Of a stretch of 64,000 bases of DNA, positions 51,539-60,189 are shown one piece after another. The position numbers and the translations under genes are program-made. The notes under the pieces are model-generated. The model ran no database searches. It was given only the letters and a program-made list of their open reading frames with translations, and was not told the origin of the DNA. The DNA comes from Paenibacillus sp. (GTDB taxonomy: Bacteria > Bacillota > Bacilli > Paenibacillales > NBRC-103111). Position 1 is the first letter of the stretch, and each line of letters begins with the position of its first letter. The stretch lies in contig JAPSLM010000003.1 of assembly GCA_031180825.1 (NCBI GenBank), forward strand, positions 124,001-188,000, in the 5' to 3' direction.

Positions 51539-52873
51539 TTATACCGTTTTGGCTGTCACTTGCCGCATCCGTTCGGGTACGACGTCATTGCCGAGCAAAT
51601 GCTCGAACGATTCGCGCTTGACCACGATATCGGCTTCGCCATCCTTCACGAAAACGACGGCCGGCCGGCGGATCCGGTTATAGTTGCTCGACATTGCGTA
51701 GTTGTATGCGCCGGTGCAGGCCACCGCGAGCAAATCGCCCGTGCGCGCCTGCGGCAGGCTGACGTCCCAAATGAGCATGTCGCCGCTCTCGCAGCACTTG
51801 CCCGCGATGGATACGACCTCCTCGTTCGCTTCGCAAGCCCGGTTGGCCAGCATGGCCTCATACTGCGCTTCGTACAGCGCCGGACGCGGATTGTCCGTCA
51901 TCCCTCCGTCGACGGCTACGTATTTGCGAACGCCGGGAATATCTTTGTACGTACCGATCGTGTACAAGGTCGTCCCCGCGTCTCCGACGATGCTCCGGCC
52001 CGGTTCCGTCCAGATTTCGGGCAGCGGGTAGCCGTTCTGACCGAATTTCGCCTGGATCGCTTCGGCGATCGAGTTCACGTAGTCGGCGACAGGCAGCGGC
52101 GAATCGCCTTCGATATAGCGGATGCCGAAGCCCCCGCCCAGATTGATGACCGGGAACGTCAAGCCCAGCTGTTCCCGAATATGGAGGGCAAAATCGGCTA
52201 CTTTCTCGACCGCAAGCCGGAACCCTCCGACCTCGAAAATTTGCGAGCCGATGTGCGAATGCACGCCGAGCAGCTCGATATTCGGCAGCTCCGACGCTTC
52301 CTTGACCGCTTGACCGGCCGCGCCATTGGCCAGATCGAAGCCGAATTTCGAATCGGTCTGACCGGTCGATATATATTCATGCGTATGAGCATCCACTCCC
52401 GGAGTGAGACGCAGCAGAACATTCACTTTTTCCCGCTTCTCGCCTGCAATGGCGTTCAGCATATGCAGCTCGACGAAGTTATCGACGACGAAACAGCCAA
52501 TCTTGGCGTCCACCGCCATTTCAAGCTCTTGAGGCGTTTTGTTATTGCCGTGAAAATGAATCCGCTCGGCCGGAAACCCGGCTTGGAGTGCGGTATACAA
52601 TTCGCCGTCCGATACGACGTCCAGCGACATGCCTTCCTCCTCCACAATACGGCACATCGCCATAACGCAGAACGCTTTGCTGGCATATGCTACCTGAAAC
52701 CGGAGGCCCGTGGCGCGAAAAGCTTGCACAAATTCGCGGCAGCGCTGGCGGATCAATTGTTCGTCCATAACATACAGCGGTGTTCCGTAGCGCTCGGCCA
52801 GATCAACGGTGTCGCAGCCGCCGATTTCCAGATGTCCCCTGTCGTTAATCTTGCTGGTGCCGTGTAGATACAT
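51539..52873 (-). CDS. lysA: Diaminopimelate decarboxylase
   Basis: Last step of lysine synthesis, meso-DAP to lysine, PLP-dependent. It is 444 residues from MYLHGTSKINDRGH after AAGGAGTCGAACAAG. It has the PLP Lys in VAYASKAFCVMAM, HFHGNNKT, GGGFGIRYIEGD and EPGRSIVGDAG. DAP is also a spore-cortex precursor. Its neighbours are ppiB and spoVAF. Confidence 0.95.
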   Translation of the reverse strand: MYLHGTSKINDRGHLEIGGCDTVDLAERYGTPLYVMDEQLIRQRCREFVQAFRATGLRFQVAYASKAFCVMAMCRIVEEEGMSLDVVSDGELYTALQAGFPAERIHFHGNNKTPQELEMAVDAKIGCFVVDNFVELHMLNAIAGEKREKVNVLLRLTPGVDAHTHEYISTGQTDSKFGFDLANGAAGQAVKEASELPNIELLGVHSHIGSQIFEVGGFRLAVEKVADFALHIREQLGLTFPVINLGGGFGIRYIEGDSPLPVADYVNSIAEAIQAKFGQNGYPLPEIWTEPGRSIVGDAGTTLYTIGTYKDIPGVRKYVAVDGGMTDNPRPALYEAQYEAMLANRACEANEEVVSIAGKCCESGDMLIWDVSLPQARTGDLLAVACTGAYNYAMSSNYNRIRRPAVVFVKDGEADIVVKRESFEHLLGNDVVPERMRQVTAKTV

Positions 52874-52955
52874 CTTGTTCGACTCCTTCTCCCCATGAAA
52901 AGACATTACTTTTAAAGTACCACAGACAAGCCGGAAAACACAATATGCAAAACAC

Positions 52956-52984
52956 CCCTCCAAAGCCAGGCTTCGAAGGGGCTG
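52956..52984 (-). terminator. Terminator after spoVAF
   Basis: CAGCCCCTTCGAAGCC...GGCTTTGGAGGGGTGTTTTGC on the minus strand. Confidence 0.65.
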
Positions 52985-52996
52985 AAGAGTGAAGCT

Positions 52997-54811
52997 TTAC
53001 TTCCGGTAAGAGCGCTGCTGCTGCCGGGTTCTGTCCGTCGGTCTGGTCAGACTCAGGCGCGTTTTCATCGACAAAAAGGGCGGCCTTACCAAAATATTCA
53101 TCATCGCTTTCATATTGAACGGGATAAACGGCCACAGGTAAGGGGTATTGTACGAGCGCCGCAATGCCAGTATCATCAGCAGCAGGCTTGAGCCGATCAC
53201 GAACCCCGGCACCTTAAAAATCGCGGTCGCAAAAAGCAATATAAGCCTGGATATCCGGTTCGCCAAACTGAGCTCATAGCTTGGCGTCGCGAACGTTCCG
53301 ACCGCGGCGACCGACAAGTACAGGATGATTTCGTTTGAAAACAATCCCGCTTTGACAGCAACATCGCCGACCAAGATCGCCGCCACCAGCCCCATTGCAG
53401 TGGCAAGCGGCGAAGGCGTATGTACGGCGGCCATCCGCATCAGATCGATGCCTAGTTCCGCGATAAGGAACTGGCCGAGCAGCGGAATTTTTCCCGGCTT
53501 CTGCGGCCCCAGAAACTCGAGCCCCATCGGCTTCAGCTCGGGAGAGGTCACGACGAGATACCACAGCGGAAGCAGGAAGATCGACGCGGCGATGCCGATA
53601 AACCTCACCCAGCGGAGGTACGTGCCGATAATCGGCGTCTGCCGGTATTCCTCGGCATGCTGCACATGATGAAAGAACGTCGTCGGCAAAATCATCACCG
53701 AGGGCGAAGTATCCACAAAGACGATAACATGGCCTTCCAGCAAATGAGCCGCCGCCACATCCGGGCGCTCGGAATACCGTACAGACGGATATGGGTCCCA
53801 GCCTTTGCCGATAATCGCTTCCTCCAGCTGTTTTTCGGCAAGCGGCAGGCCGTCGACTTCGACCTGTTTAATTTTGTCGCGGATCGACTCCACGAGCTTC
53901 ATGTCGCAAATATCTTGAATATACCCTATACAAATGTCGGTCTGCGTCCGTTTGCCGACCTGTGTGATCTCCAGCTTCAGCCGCGGATCCCGCACTCTCC
54001 GGCGCACCAACGTTACATTGGTAAGCAGCGTTTCTACGAAGCCGTCGCGCGAACCCCGCACGACCCGTTCGAGCTCGGGCTCTTCGGTCGTGCGGGCCGG
54101 AAAGCTCTTGGCATCGACCAACACGGCTTCGCGCTGGCCCTCGAAGAAAAAAGCCGTTCCGCCCATCGCCACGTTATCGATCGCTTCTTTAATCTTGCAG
54201 GTCCGCTTCACCTGCACATGGGGAATCAGCGCCTCTTCGAACAAGCCGATAATATTGCGGCGTCCGTGTCCGTTCTCGTGATCCGTTGCGGACGATTCCT
54301 CCGCGCGGTCGGTTCTCCAGCTCCGAGACGGTCTCCGGTGCTCCTCCGCCGGTTTTCGGCTTTCCGCTTCCCTATACACCTGATCGGCATAAGAAAGCCG
54401 TTCCAGAATGGCGGTCAACACCATATCCTTCACGAAGCCGTTATAGTAGAAAATCCCCGTCTTCTGCCCGCCAAACACCATTTCGCGAAAGATGACGTCA
54501 AAGCTTTTGTTCAAGCCTACTTGCTCTTCCAGCTGCCGCTTGAGACGGTCGAAATCCTCCGAAATTTCCGTGCTCTCCTTGAGCTCCCGCTCTTCCGCCG
54601 TCAATTGCGTCTCCTGACGCATCTTGCGCGACATTCCCGTTTCCGGATCACCCGATTCGGCATCGCGCTCCCTGTCCTCGTCCGCCGACAAGCTTCCGAC
54701 AATATTGCCTTCCCGGTCGACGATCAGCTTGTCTTCCTCCGGCGCCTTGAGGCTGCGGAGCTTTTTCGGTTTCCCGCCTATCCATTTCGCACGTTTGGTC
54801 TGCTTGTTCAC
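52997..54811 (-). CDS. spoVAF: Stage V sporulation protein AF, GerA-family
   Basis: Membrane protein related to the GerAA germinant-receptor subunit; SpoVAF joins the receptor complex and aids ion or dipicolinate release in germination. It has 604 residues against about 490 in Bacillus. The extra length is an N-terminal ~80 residues, highly charged (KWIGGKPKKLRSLKAPEEDK), and an Arg/Glu-rich insert near 150-185 (ESRKPAEEHRRPSRS). The family signature GLFEEALIPHVQVKRTCK and DPRLKLEITQVGKRTQTDICIGYI follow, then at least four membrane segments. Starts at GTG after GGGAGGTGAAGGC. It is downstream of spoVAB, 46 bases apart. Confidence 0.92.
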   Translation of the reverse strand: MNKQTKRAKWIGGKPKKLRSLKAPEEDKLIVDREGNIVGSLSADEDRERDAESGDPETGMSRKMRQETQLTAEERELKESTEISEDFDRLKRQLEEQVGLNKSFDVIFREMVFGGQKTGIFYYNGFVKDMVLTAILERLSYADQVYREAESRKPAEEHRRPSRSWRTDRAEESSATDHENGHGRRNIIGLFEEALIPHVQVKRTCKIKEAIDNVAMGGTAFFFEGQREAVLVDAKSFPARTTEEPELERVVRGSRDGFVETLLTNVTLVRRRVRDPRLKLEITQVGKRTQTDICIGYIQDICDMKLVESIRDKIKQVEVDGLPLAEKQLEEAIIGKGWDPYPSVRYSERPDVAAAHLLEGHVIVFVDTSPSVMILPTTFFHHVQHAEEYRQTPIIGTYLRWVRFIGIAASIFLLPLWYLVVTSPELKPMGLEFLGPQKPGKIPLLGQFLIAELGIDLMRMAAVHTPSPLATAMGLVAAILVGDVAVKAGLFSNEIILYLSVAAVGTFATPSYELSLANRISRLILLFATAIFKVPGFVIGSSLLLMILALRRSYNTPYLWPFIPFNMKAMMNILVRPPFLSMKTRLSLTRPTDRTRQQQRSYRK

Positions 54812-54856
54812 GCCTTCACCTCCCGAGAATTTTGCTGCGGCTCAAACTTCGGGCCA

Positions 54857-55282
54857 TTATGGCAACAGCCCGAGCCAGTCCACCAGCGAGCCGAGCACTT
54901 TCCCAAAAATCATCGCCATCAGCAGCCAGATCATATATTCTTCCATCCGGATTCGCTTGGCCAAAATCGGCAGCACATTGATGACCTCGGTCAGCGCTGC
55001 CGCAAGCATTCCGACAAAGCAGCCGGCAATCAGCCCGACCAGCGAGGCGGATAACGGAAACAACCGGAAGTTCCATTGAAAAAAATCCGTCACCGTAAAA
55101 AAAACCGCGCCGAGTACGACTGCCCCTTCGTATAAACGGATCGACCGGTACGATCGGCTGATTTGCGCGAGCCTCGGTATGATATCCAGCACCACGAGAA
55201 AAGCAACCATGCCGCTGCCCACCGCCAGCCCTCCGGCCAAACCGACAAAGACAAGCAGACATCCGCTCAGCAGTCCGGTCAA
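54857..55282 (-). CDS. spoVAB: Stage V sporulation protein AB
   Basis: A 141-residue polytopic membrane protein with five hydrophobic segments, the same length as Bacillus SpoVAB. It takes part in the SpoVA machinery for dipicolinic acid traffic. I start at TTG 55282, which overlaps the spoVAA TGA by two bases with GGGAG upstream; the longer open frame in this reading frame runs inside spoVAA and is a by-product. Segments such as TGLLSGCLLVFVGLAGGLAV and PLSASLVGLIAGCFVGMLA are typical. Confidence 0.88.
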   Translation of the reverse strand: MTGLLSGCLLVFVGLAGGLAVGSGMVAFLVVLDIIPRLAQISRSYRSIRLYEGAVVLGAVFFTVTDFFQWNFRLFPLSASLVGLIAGCFVGMLAAALTEVINVLPILAKRIRMEEYMIWLLMAMIFGKVLGSLVDWLGLLP

Positions 55283-55920
55283 GGCGGCGGCTCCCGATCC
55301 GGCGAACGATTGATTTTGGCGTATTCCTCGGCAATGACATACTGGTTGACATTTTCCTGGTACATGAACATCTCTACCTCCAACGGGCTTGGTTCCTCGT
55401 TGAATTTTTTCTTGAACAGGTGATTGAAAAAGACGATCATCCCGATGCCGATGCCGATCGAATACGGAATTTGCAGAAGCAGCGGGTGCTCGATTTGTCG
55501 TCCGGTGAGCAGCATATAGATGCTTCGGTGAACTTCGGCCATGCTGACATCGGCATGAAAGTTCATAATGGCCAGACCCGATCCGATAAAAAGCAGCAGC
55601 CATACCAGAACGATGAGGAATAGGCTGGGGGGACGCGATTTGCCGGAAATTTCGACCAGCGTGTGCGGCTCGCCGAAATGCTCGATGTTCATGGACGGAA
55701 ACCGCTCTTTGACTTTGCGCACGACCAGCATCATATCGATAAGCAGCAAGCTGCCGTCATGCTCCTCGGGGCGGTACAATTCCAGCTGCAGCAGCTCCGC
55801 CTCGTACTCGGGCTCGGTGAGAAAGACGGCGATTTGCCCGAGCCGAATCGGATTGCCGCGGCCGGCCCGCATCCGTTTGCGCAATCGGATGTACAGGGAC
55901 GGAGCGGAAGCACGACCCAT
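55279..55920 (-). CDS. spoVAA: Stage V sporulation protein AA
   Basis: A 213-residue membrane protein (Bacillus SpoVAA, 206): soluble N-terminal half with YIRLRKRMRAGRGNPIRLGQIA, then two hydrophobic segments at about 104-124 and 149-172. SpoVAA forms part of the dipicolinic-acid channel assembly. ATG 55920 follows AAGGGAGGATTCGGAG. A sigma-G promoter 33 bases upstream agrees with the known regulation. spoVAC, spoVAD and spoVAE are not in this cluster. Confidence 0.92.
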   Translation of the reverse strand: MGRASAPSLYIRLRKRMRAGRGNPIRLGQIAVFLTEPEYEAELLQLELYRPEEHDGSLLLIDMMLVVRKVKERFPSMNIEHFGEPHTLVEISGKSRPPSLFLIVLVWLLLFIGSGLAIMNFHADVSMAEVHRSIYMLLTGRQIEHPLLLQIPYSIGIGIGMIVFFNHLFKKKFNEEPSPLEVEMFMYQENVNQYVIAEEYAKINRSPDREPPP

Positions 55921-55952
55921 CTCCGAATCCTCCCTTACCATGCATTTAACGG

Positions 55953-55983
55953 TAGTATGAATAATTACGCATGGCGGTAAACA
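55953..55983 (-). promoter_or_regulatory. Sigma-G promoter for spoVA
   Basis: Minus strand TGTTTA, 18 bases, CATACTA; the -10 is exact for sigma-G, the -35 is 4 of 6. Confidence 0.55.
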
Positions 55984-56102
55984 TCCCGGACTTTGGCAAA
56001 AATTTCACGGGGAGCCGAAGCATAAAGGAATACGACTTGACAAACAGTAAGGGAAAGTACAAAAAGGTATCCAAACTTTTCTTGGAGGAAGGTGTCGAGC
56101 AC

Positions 56103-56318
56103 ATGAGAAGAACGGCTTTAACGCTCGTGATTATCGGGGCTTTAAACTGGCTGCTTGTGGGGTTATTCGAGTGGGATTTGGTCACGGCGCTCTTCGGGGG
56201 CGACGCGCACCGCGAATCTTCGGGCTTCAGCCGAATCATCTATACGCTGGTCGGTTTGGCGGGACTGTACTGCATTGCCTTGCTGTTCCGCGACGACGAC
56301 AGAGCCCGGGCCCGGTAA
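56103..56318 (+). CDS. DUF378 small membrane protein
   Basis: A 71-residue protein with two membrane segments (LTLVIIGALNWLLVGLF and IIYTLVGLAGLYCIALLF) joined by a short loop and ending in a basic tail (RDDDRARAR). It fits DUF378, whose function is unknown. GGAGGAAGGTGTCGAGCAC precedes the ATG. It is a plus-strand gene between spoVAA and the sigF operon and faces away from both. Confidence 0.8.
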   Translation: MRRTALTLVIIGALNWLLVGLFEWDLVTALFGGDAHRESSGFSRIIYTLVGLAGLYCIALLFRDDDRARAR

Positions 56319-56451
56319 CGGAAAAACGGTTCTCGGGAACGTGCCAAGAGGATGAGAGCGTACGCTCATTCTCTTTTGCAGATCTTCTTAAAAACAGCTC
56401 CCCGCGGTTCCGACAGCAGGAACCGCGGAGAGCTTTTAGCGAGCCGCGCAT

Positions 56452-57207
56452 TTATTGGGCAATTTGATCCTTGATCGACTGTAAGATTTTTTTCTCGAGC
56501 CGCGAAACCTGCACCTGGGAGATCCCAAGCCTGCTGGCCACCTCGGATTGCGTTTGATCCCGGTAATAGCGAAGGTATACGATCAAGCGTTCCCGTTCGT
56601 TCAGCGCGCCGATCGCTTCATTGAGCGCCAGCTTATCGAACCACTTGTCTCCGCCATCGTCCGCGATCTGGTCCATCAAGGTGATCGGGTCGCCGTCGTT
56701 TTCAAAAACGGTTTCATGGATCGAGGACAAAGGCTTGTTCGCTTCCTGTGCGAAGACGACCTCCTCCGGCGTGATTTGAAGCTCCTCCGCCACTTCCTTG
56801 ATCGTCGGCAGCCTGCCGTTCCGTTTCGAAAGCTCGTCCTTCGTCTTGCGGATTTTGTTGGCCAGCTCCTTGAGCGAGCGGCTGACCTTAAGCGTTCCGT
56901 CGTCGCGCAGAAAACGCTGGATCTCCCCGATGATCATCGGGACCGCATACGTTGAAAACTTCACATCATACGACAAGTCAAACTTATCCACCGACTTGAG
57001 CAGTCCGATACAGCCGATCTGAAACAAGTCCTCGGCCTCGTAGCCCCGGTTAAGAAACCGCTGCACCACCGACCAAACCAGCCGGATGTTGCACTGCACC
57101 AGCGTATCTCTTGCCACGGTATCGCCGGACTGGCTGAGCGCGATCAATCGTTTGACTTCGCTATCGTCCAAATAGCTGTGTGAGGCGTGCTTCAAATCTA
57201 CATCCAT
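56452..57207 (-). CDS. sigF: Sporulation sigma factor F
   Basis: The first forespore-specific sigma factor. It is 251 residues with region 2 (YEAEDLFQIGCIGLLKSVDKFD), region 3 and region 4 (SEVASRLGISQVQVSRLEKKIL). It is held by SpoIIAB until septation. Last gene of the spoIIA operon, 12 bases after spoIIAB, exactly as in Bacillus. Confidence 0.98.
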   Translation of the reverse strand: MDVDLKHASHSYLDDSEVKRLIALSQSGDTVARDTLVQCNIRLVWSVVQRFLNRGYEAEDLFQIGCIGLLKSVDKFDLSYDVKFSTYAVPMIIGEIQRFLRDDGTLKVSRSLKELANKIRKTKDELSKRNGRLPTIKEVAEELQITPEEVVFAQEANKPLSSIHETVFENDGDPITLMDQIADDGGDKWFDKLALNEAIGALNERERLIVYLRYYRDQTQSEVASRLGISQVQVSRLEKKILQSIKDQIAQ

Positions 57208-57219
57208 GAGATCAGACCC

Positions 57220-57666
57220 CTAATTGAAAAGAGCTTTTTTCGATTCGATTCGCTTCTTCATTCTTATCGTGGTGCCTGTGCCTAAGGCTGTCGTCACTTC
57301 GATCGCATCCATGAAATTTTCCATAATCGTGAAGCCCATACCGGACCGCTCCAGCTCCGGCTTCGACGTATAAAGCGGCTGCTTGGCCAGGTCCAGATCC
57401 TCGATCCCCGCGCCTTCGTCCGTTACGGTAATAAATACCGTATCCCCTTCGAGCTCGGCCGTAATCGTTACAATCCCGTCCGGGCGGTTGTCGTAGCCGT
57501 GAATGATCGAATTGGTCACCGCTTCGGAAACGACCGTCTTAATGTCCGTCAGCTCGTCGAGCGTCGGGTCCAGCTGCGATACGAAAGCGGCGACGGTTAC
57601 ACGGGCGAACGATTCGTTCTCGGAGCGGCTCGCAAACTTCAGCGTCATAAAGTTTCGTTCACTCAT
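57220..57666 (-). CDS. spoIIAB: Anti-sigma F factor, serine kinase
   Basis: Binds sigma-F and phosphorylates SpoIIAA. It is 148 residues of the GHKL fold: [16 protein letters not shown] (N-box), [11 protein letters not shown] (G1) and [13 protein letters not shown] (G2). ATG overlaps the spoIIAA TGA, so the two are coupled. Confidence 0.97.
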   Translation of the reverse strand: MSERNFMTLKFASRSENESFARVTVAAFVSQLDPTLDELTDIKTVVSEAVTNSIIHGYDNRPDGIVTITAELEGDTVFITVTDEGAGIEDLDLAKQPLYTSKPELERSGMGFTIMENFMDAIEVTTALGTGTTIRMKKRIESKKALFN

Positions 57667-58016
57667 AGGGCGACCTCCAGACTTTGCAGCGCTTTTCTTT
57701 CGTTGTCCTGAATCGATAAGATTTTGAATAGCCCGGACATTTCAAGAAGCCGGTGCACGGCGGGATTCAGGTCGCAGACGACCATTTTGCCGCCTCGCGC
57801 CGTAATCTGCTTGTAGCGGCCCAGTATGACGCCGAGGCCGGAGCTGTCCATGAAGGTAAGCTCCTTAAAGCTCATAATGATGTGATTGACGTTTCCGCGC
57901 ATCACCGCCTCTTCCATCCGCGTTTTGACCGTGTCCGCCGTATGATGGTCCAGCTCTCCCTGAAGCCTGACGATCAGCGTTTGGCGGTAATGTTCGAGTT
58001 CGATTTGCAGACTCAA
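57663..58016 (-). CDS. spoIIAA: Anti-anti-sigma factor
   Basis: STAS-domain protein that frees sigma-F when dephosphorylated. It is 117 residues from TTG ([12 protein letters not shown]) with GGAAGGAGTGAGCAGC upstream, the same length as in Bacillus; an ATG 11 codons earlier has a poorer site. [17 protein letters not shown] carries the phosphorylated Ser. Confidence 0.96.
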   Translation of the reverse strand: MSLQIELEHYRQTLIVRLQGELDHHTADTVKTRMEEAVMRGNVNHIIMSFKELTFMDSSGLGVILGRYKQITARGGKMVVCDLNPAVHRLLEMSGLFKILSIQDNERKALQSLEVAL

Positions 58017-58047
58017 GCTGCTCACTCCTTCCCGTTCATGCACACTC

Positions 58048-58074
58048 ATTTCTACGTGAAGGAATCCTTTTCCT
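58048..58074 (-). promoter_or_regulatory. Possible sigma-H promoter before spoIIAA
   Basis: AGGAAAA, about 15 bases, GAAAT on the minus strand, resembling the sigma-H signal (AGGAwwT, ~14, GAAT). spoIIA uses sigma-H in Bacillus. One mismatch in the -10. Confidence 0.4.
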
Positions 58075-58142
58075 GCCCCCCGACAAAACTAGAAGAAATG
58101 CGCTATAACTAGAACAAAAGCGACAGAAAGCGCAGCGGAATA

Positions 58143-58182
58143 GCGCAAAATCCCCGCGGGCTTGCTTTTATCTGCGGGGATC
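58143..58182 (-). terminator. Hairpin between dacF and spoIIAA
   Basis: ATCCCCGC ... GCGGGGAT with TTTTGC following on the minus strand; likely only partial termination. Confidence 0.45.
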
Positions 58183-58214
58183 GTGCTGTGTATGTGAGGC
58201 TGGGCGGCTATCGG

Positions 58215-59393
58215 TCAATCCAAGAAAAACATCCGCTTCGCCGTTCGTTTCGTCAAGGTCCACCAACCGGCTTTTTTCACGTTCACGGGCGATTCCAGCG
58301 CGAATTCGGTCAATACCTGGTCGCCTTTGTACACGACGATTTTACCGACGGAATCCCCGGCTGCAATCGGCGCTTTCAAATCCGTACGCAGTTGTACCTC
58401 GTGGCGGATTCCGTCGGCGGCCTCCCCTTTTTGGAGCAGCACGCTGTACGGATGAGTGGCAGTCAACGGAACGACCGGAACCTCGCCTTTGCCGATTTTC
58501 AATTCGCCAAGCGAATCCCCGGTCTTATAGATCGGAAGATTCGTATATTGCGAGAACGCATAGTCGAACATCCGCGTGACTTCCGCATTGCGCGTCTTGG
58601 TATCCGGCTCGCCCATGACCACGGAGATGACGCGCAGATTGTCGCGCTTCGCCGTTGCCGACAGACAAAATTTCGCTTCGCTCGTATAGCCGGTCTTCAA
58701 GCCGTCTACCCCCGAATAAAAGCGCACCAGCTTGTTCGTATTGACGAGCCAAAAAGGCTTGGGCGTTTCCTTGCGCAAATAGTCTTGGTACAAACCGGTA
58801 TACTGCGTAATCTCCTCATGCTTCAACAGCTCTCTGGACATCAGCGCAATATCGTAGGCGGAGGAGACGTGATTTTCGGCAGGCAATCCGTTGGCATTGG
58901 CAAAATGGGTATTTTTCATGCCCAATTGAGCGGCACGCTCGTTCATCATCCGAACGAACACTTGTTCCGTCCCCGCAATTTTCTCCGCCATCGCCACCGA
59001 CGCGTCGTTGCCGGAAGCCATGGCGATGCCTTTCAGCATATCGCGTACCGTCATTTCCTCGCCGGCCTCCAGAAAAATCTGCGAGCCGCCCATGGAAGCG
59101 GCATATTCGCTTGTCCGCACCTTTTCGTCCAGCTTGATTTTTCCTTGATCCAGCGCTTCCATAATAAGCAGCATCGTCATAATTTTCGTGATGCTGGCCG
59201 GGGGAAGCTTGGCATCTTTGTTTTTCTCGTAAATGACCGTGCCGGAATCCGCATCGATGATAACGGAAGATACGGCATTCGGAGCCAGCTCAACCGGCTG
59301 CGCTTTTTTCACCTCATCCGCCATCGCGGACGGCAGCGCGACCAGCAGCAGAAGCTGGATGGAGATCGACCACTTGATCACTTTGCTGAACAT
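58215..59393 (-). CDS. dacF: D-alanyl-D-alanine carboxypeptidase DacF
   Basis: A forespore penicillin-binding protein that limits cortex cross-linking, partner of DacB. It is 392 residues with a signal peptide (VIKWSISIQLLLLVALPSAMA). The motif SITK is at 67-70, SGN follows near 130, and KTG near 230. The product lies next to spoIIAA, as in Bacillus. The ATG follows AGGAGGGGAGAATTCGGGTTT. Confidence 0.95.
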   Translation of the reverse strand: MFSKVIKWSISIQLLLLVALPSAMADEVKKAQPVELAPNAVSSVIIDADSGTVIYEKNKDAKLPPASITKIMTMLLIMEALDQGKIKLDEKVRTSEYAASMGGSQIFLEAGEEMTVRDMLKGIAMASGNDASVAMAEKIAGTEQVFVRMMNERAAQLGMKNTHFANANGLPAENHVSSAYDIALMSRELLKHEEITQYTGLYQDYLRKETPKPFWLVNTNKLVRFYSGVDGLKTGYTSEAKFCLSATAKRDNLRVISVVMGEPDTKTRNAEVTRMFDYAFSQYTNLPIYKTGDSLGELKIGKGEVPVVPLTATHPYSVLLQKGEAADGIRHEVQLRTDLKAPIAAGDSVGKIVVYKGDQVLTEFALESPVNVKKAGWWTLTKRTAKRMFFLD

Positions 59394-59546
59394 AAACCCG
59401 AATTCTCCCCTCCTGTCGAGCTAGATTGTAGGTAATGGTATTCAGTGTTCACAAGTTTGGAATAAAATATTCCAAAAAAGAAAAATAAACGCCCGGTAGC
59501 AGGCTTGGTCGCAGTTAGCGCCGGTATGGGGTGGAAAAATGCGGCT

Positions 59547-60062
59547 CTAGCGCGCGGTCGGGAACACGCGGCGCGCCAAATCCGCGAATCCTTGCACGAA
59601 TCCGGCGGCCGGACGTCCGGCGCGCACATCCTCAACATACGTATTGACGCGCCCGACAAAATCCGGATTGACCGATACATAAACGCGCTGTATGTTCGCG
59701 TCCGTCGCCCGGACTTTCTCGCCGATGCGGTTTTCGATATCCTGCGTCAAAGCCTGATTGTTTTTCAGCATCGAGGCTACGTAAGCCGTACGTTCGGTTA
59801 CAAGCACATTCGCCGAATGGACTTCCGGCACCTCGGACACAATTTTGCTGGCTGCCGCATCCGCGATATCGATTTTTCTTGCGGTGTTTTGATACGGTTG
59901 CGCTCCCGGATTCGTTCCCTGCTGGGCATGATGAGCCTGCTGCTGGGGCTGAGCGGCTTGCTGCTGCATGCGCGCTTGCTGCCTGTTCGTGCAGCCGGCA
60001 GCCAGAACGGCCGCGCAGCCAAGCACAACCGAGGCACGAACCCACACTTTAAGATGATTCAT
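59547..60062 (-). CDS. YhcN/YlaJ-family sporulation lipoprotein
   Basis: A 171-residue spore lipoprotein: signal with lipobox LAAGC (Cys24), a Gln/Ala/His-rich linker (about 30-60), then the YhcN domain with DAAASKIVSEVPEVHSANVLVTERTAYVA and VRATDANIQRVYVSVNP. The family contributes to germination. GGGAGGCTGAAGAAACA precedes the ATG at 60062. A sigma-G promoter lies 39 bases upstream. Confidence 0.9.
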   Translation of the reverse strand: MNHLKVWVRASVVLGCAAVLAAGCTNRQQARMQQQAAQPQQQAHHAQQGTNPGAQPYQNTARKIDIADAAASKIVSEVPEVHSANVLVTERTAYVASMLKNNQALTQDIENRIGEKVRATDANIQRVYVSVNPDFVGRVNTYVEDVRAGRPAAGFVQGFADLARRVFPTAR

Positions 60063-60100
60063 TGTTTCTTCAGCCTCCCTATGGGTGATTTGTCCGTCTT

Positions 60101-60130
60101 TAGTATGCTTACTCCCATCGTTTGGCATGC
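60101..60130 (-). promoter_or_regulatory. Sigma-G/F promoter for the YhcN gene
   Basis: Minus strand GCATGC, 17 bases, CATACTA; an exact sigma-G -10 with a good -35. Confidence 0.65.
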
Positions 60131-60132
60131 AC

Positions 60133-60168
60133 GCAAAAAAAGCCCGGGACGAAAATCCCGGGCTTCGA
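60133..60168 (-). terminator. Terminator after pdp
   Basis: GAAGCCCGGGATTTTCGTCCCGGGCTTTTTTTG on the minus strand. Confidence 0.85.
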
Positions 60169-60189
60169 ACAATGAGTAACCAATCTTCG

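Noticed and set aside
55283..55603. N-terminal extension of the spoVAB reading frame
   Set aside because: It runs inside spoVAA in another frame and does not look like SpoVAB; the TTG at 55282 gives exactly the family's length.
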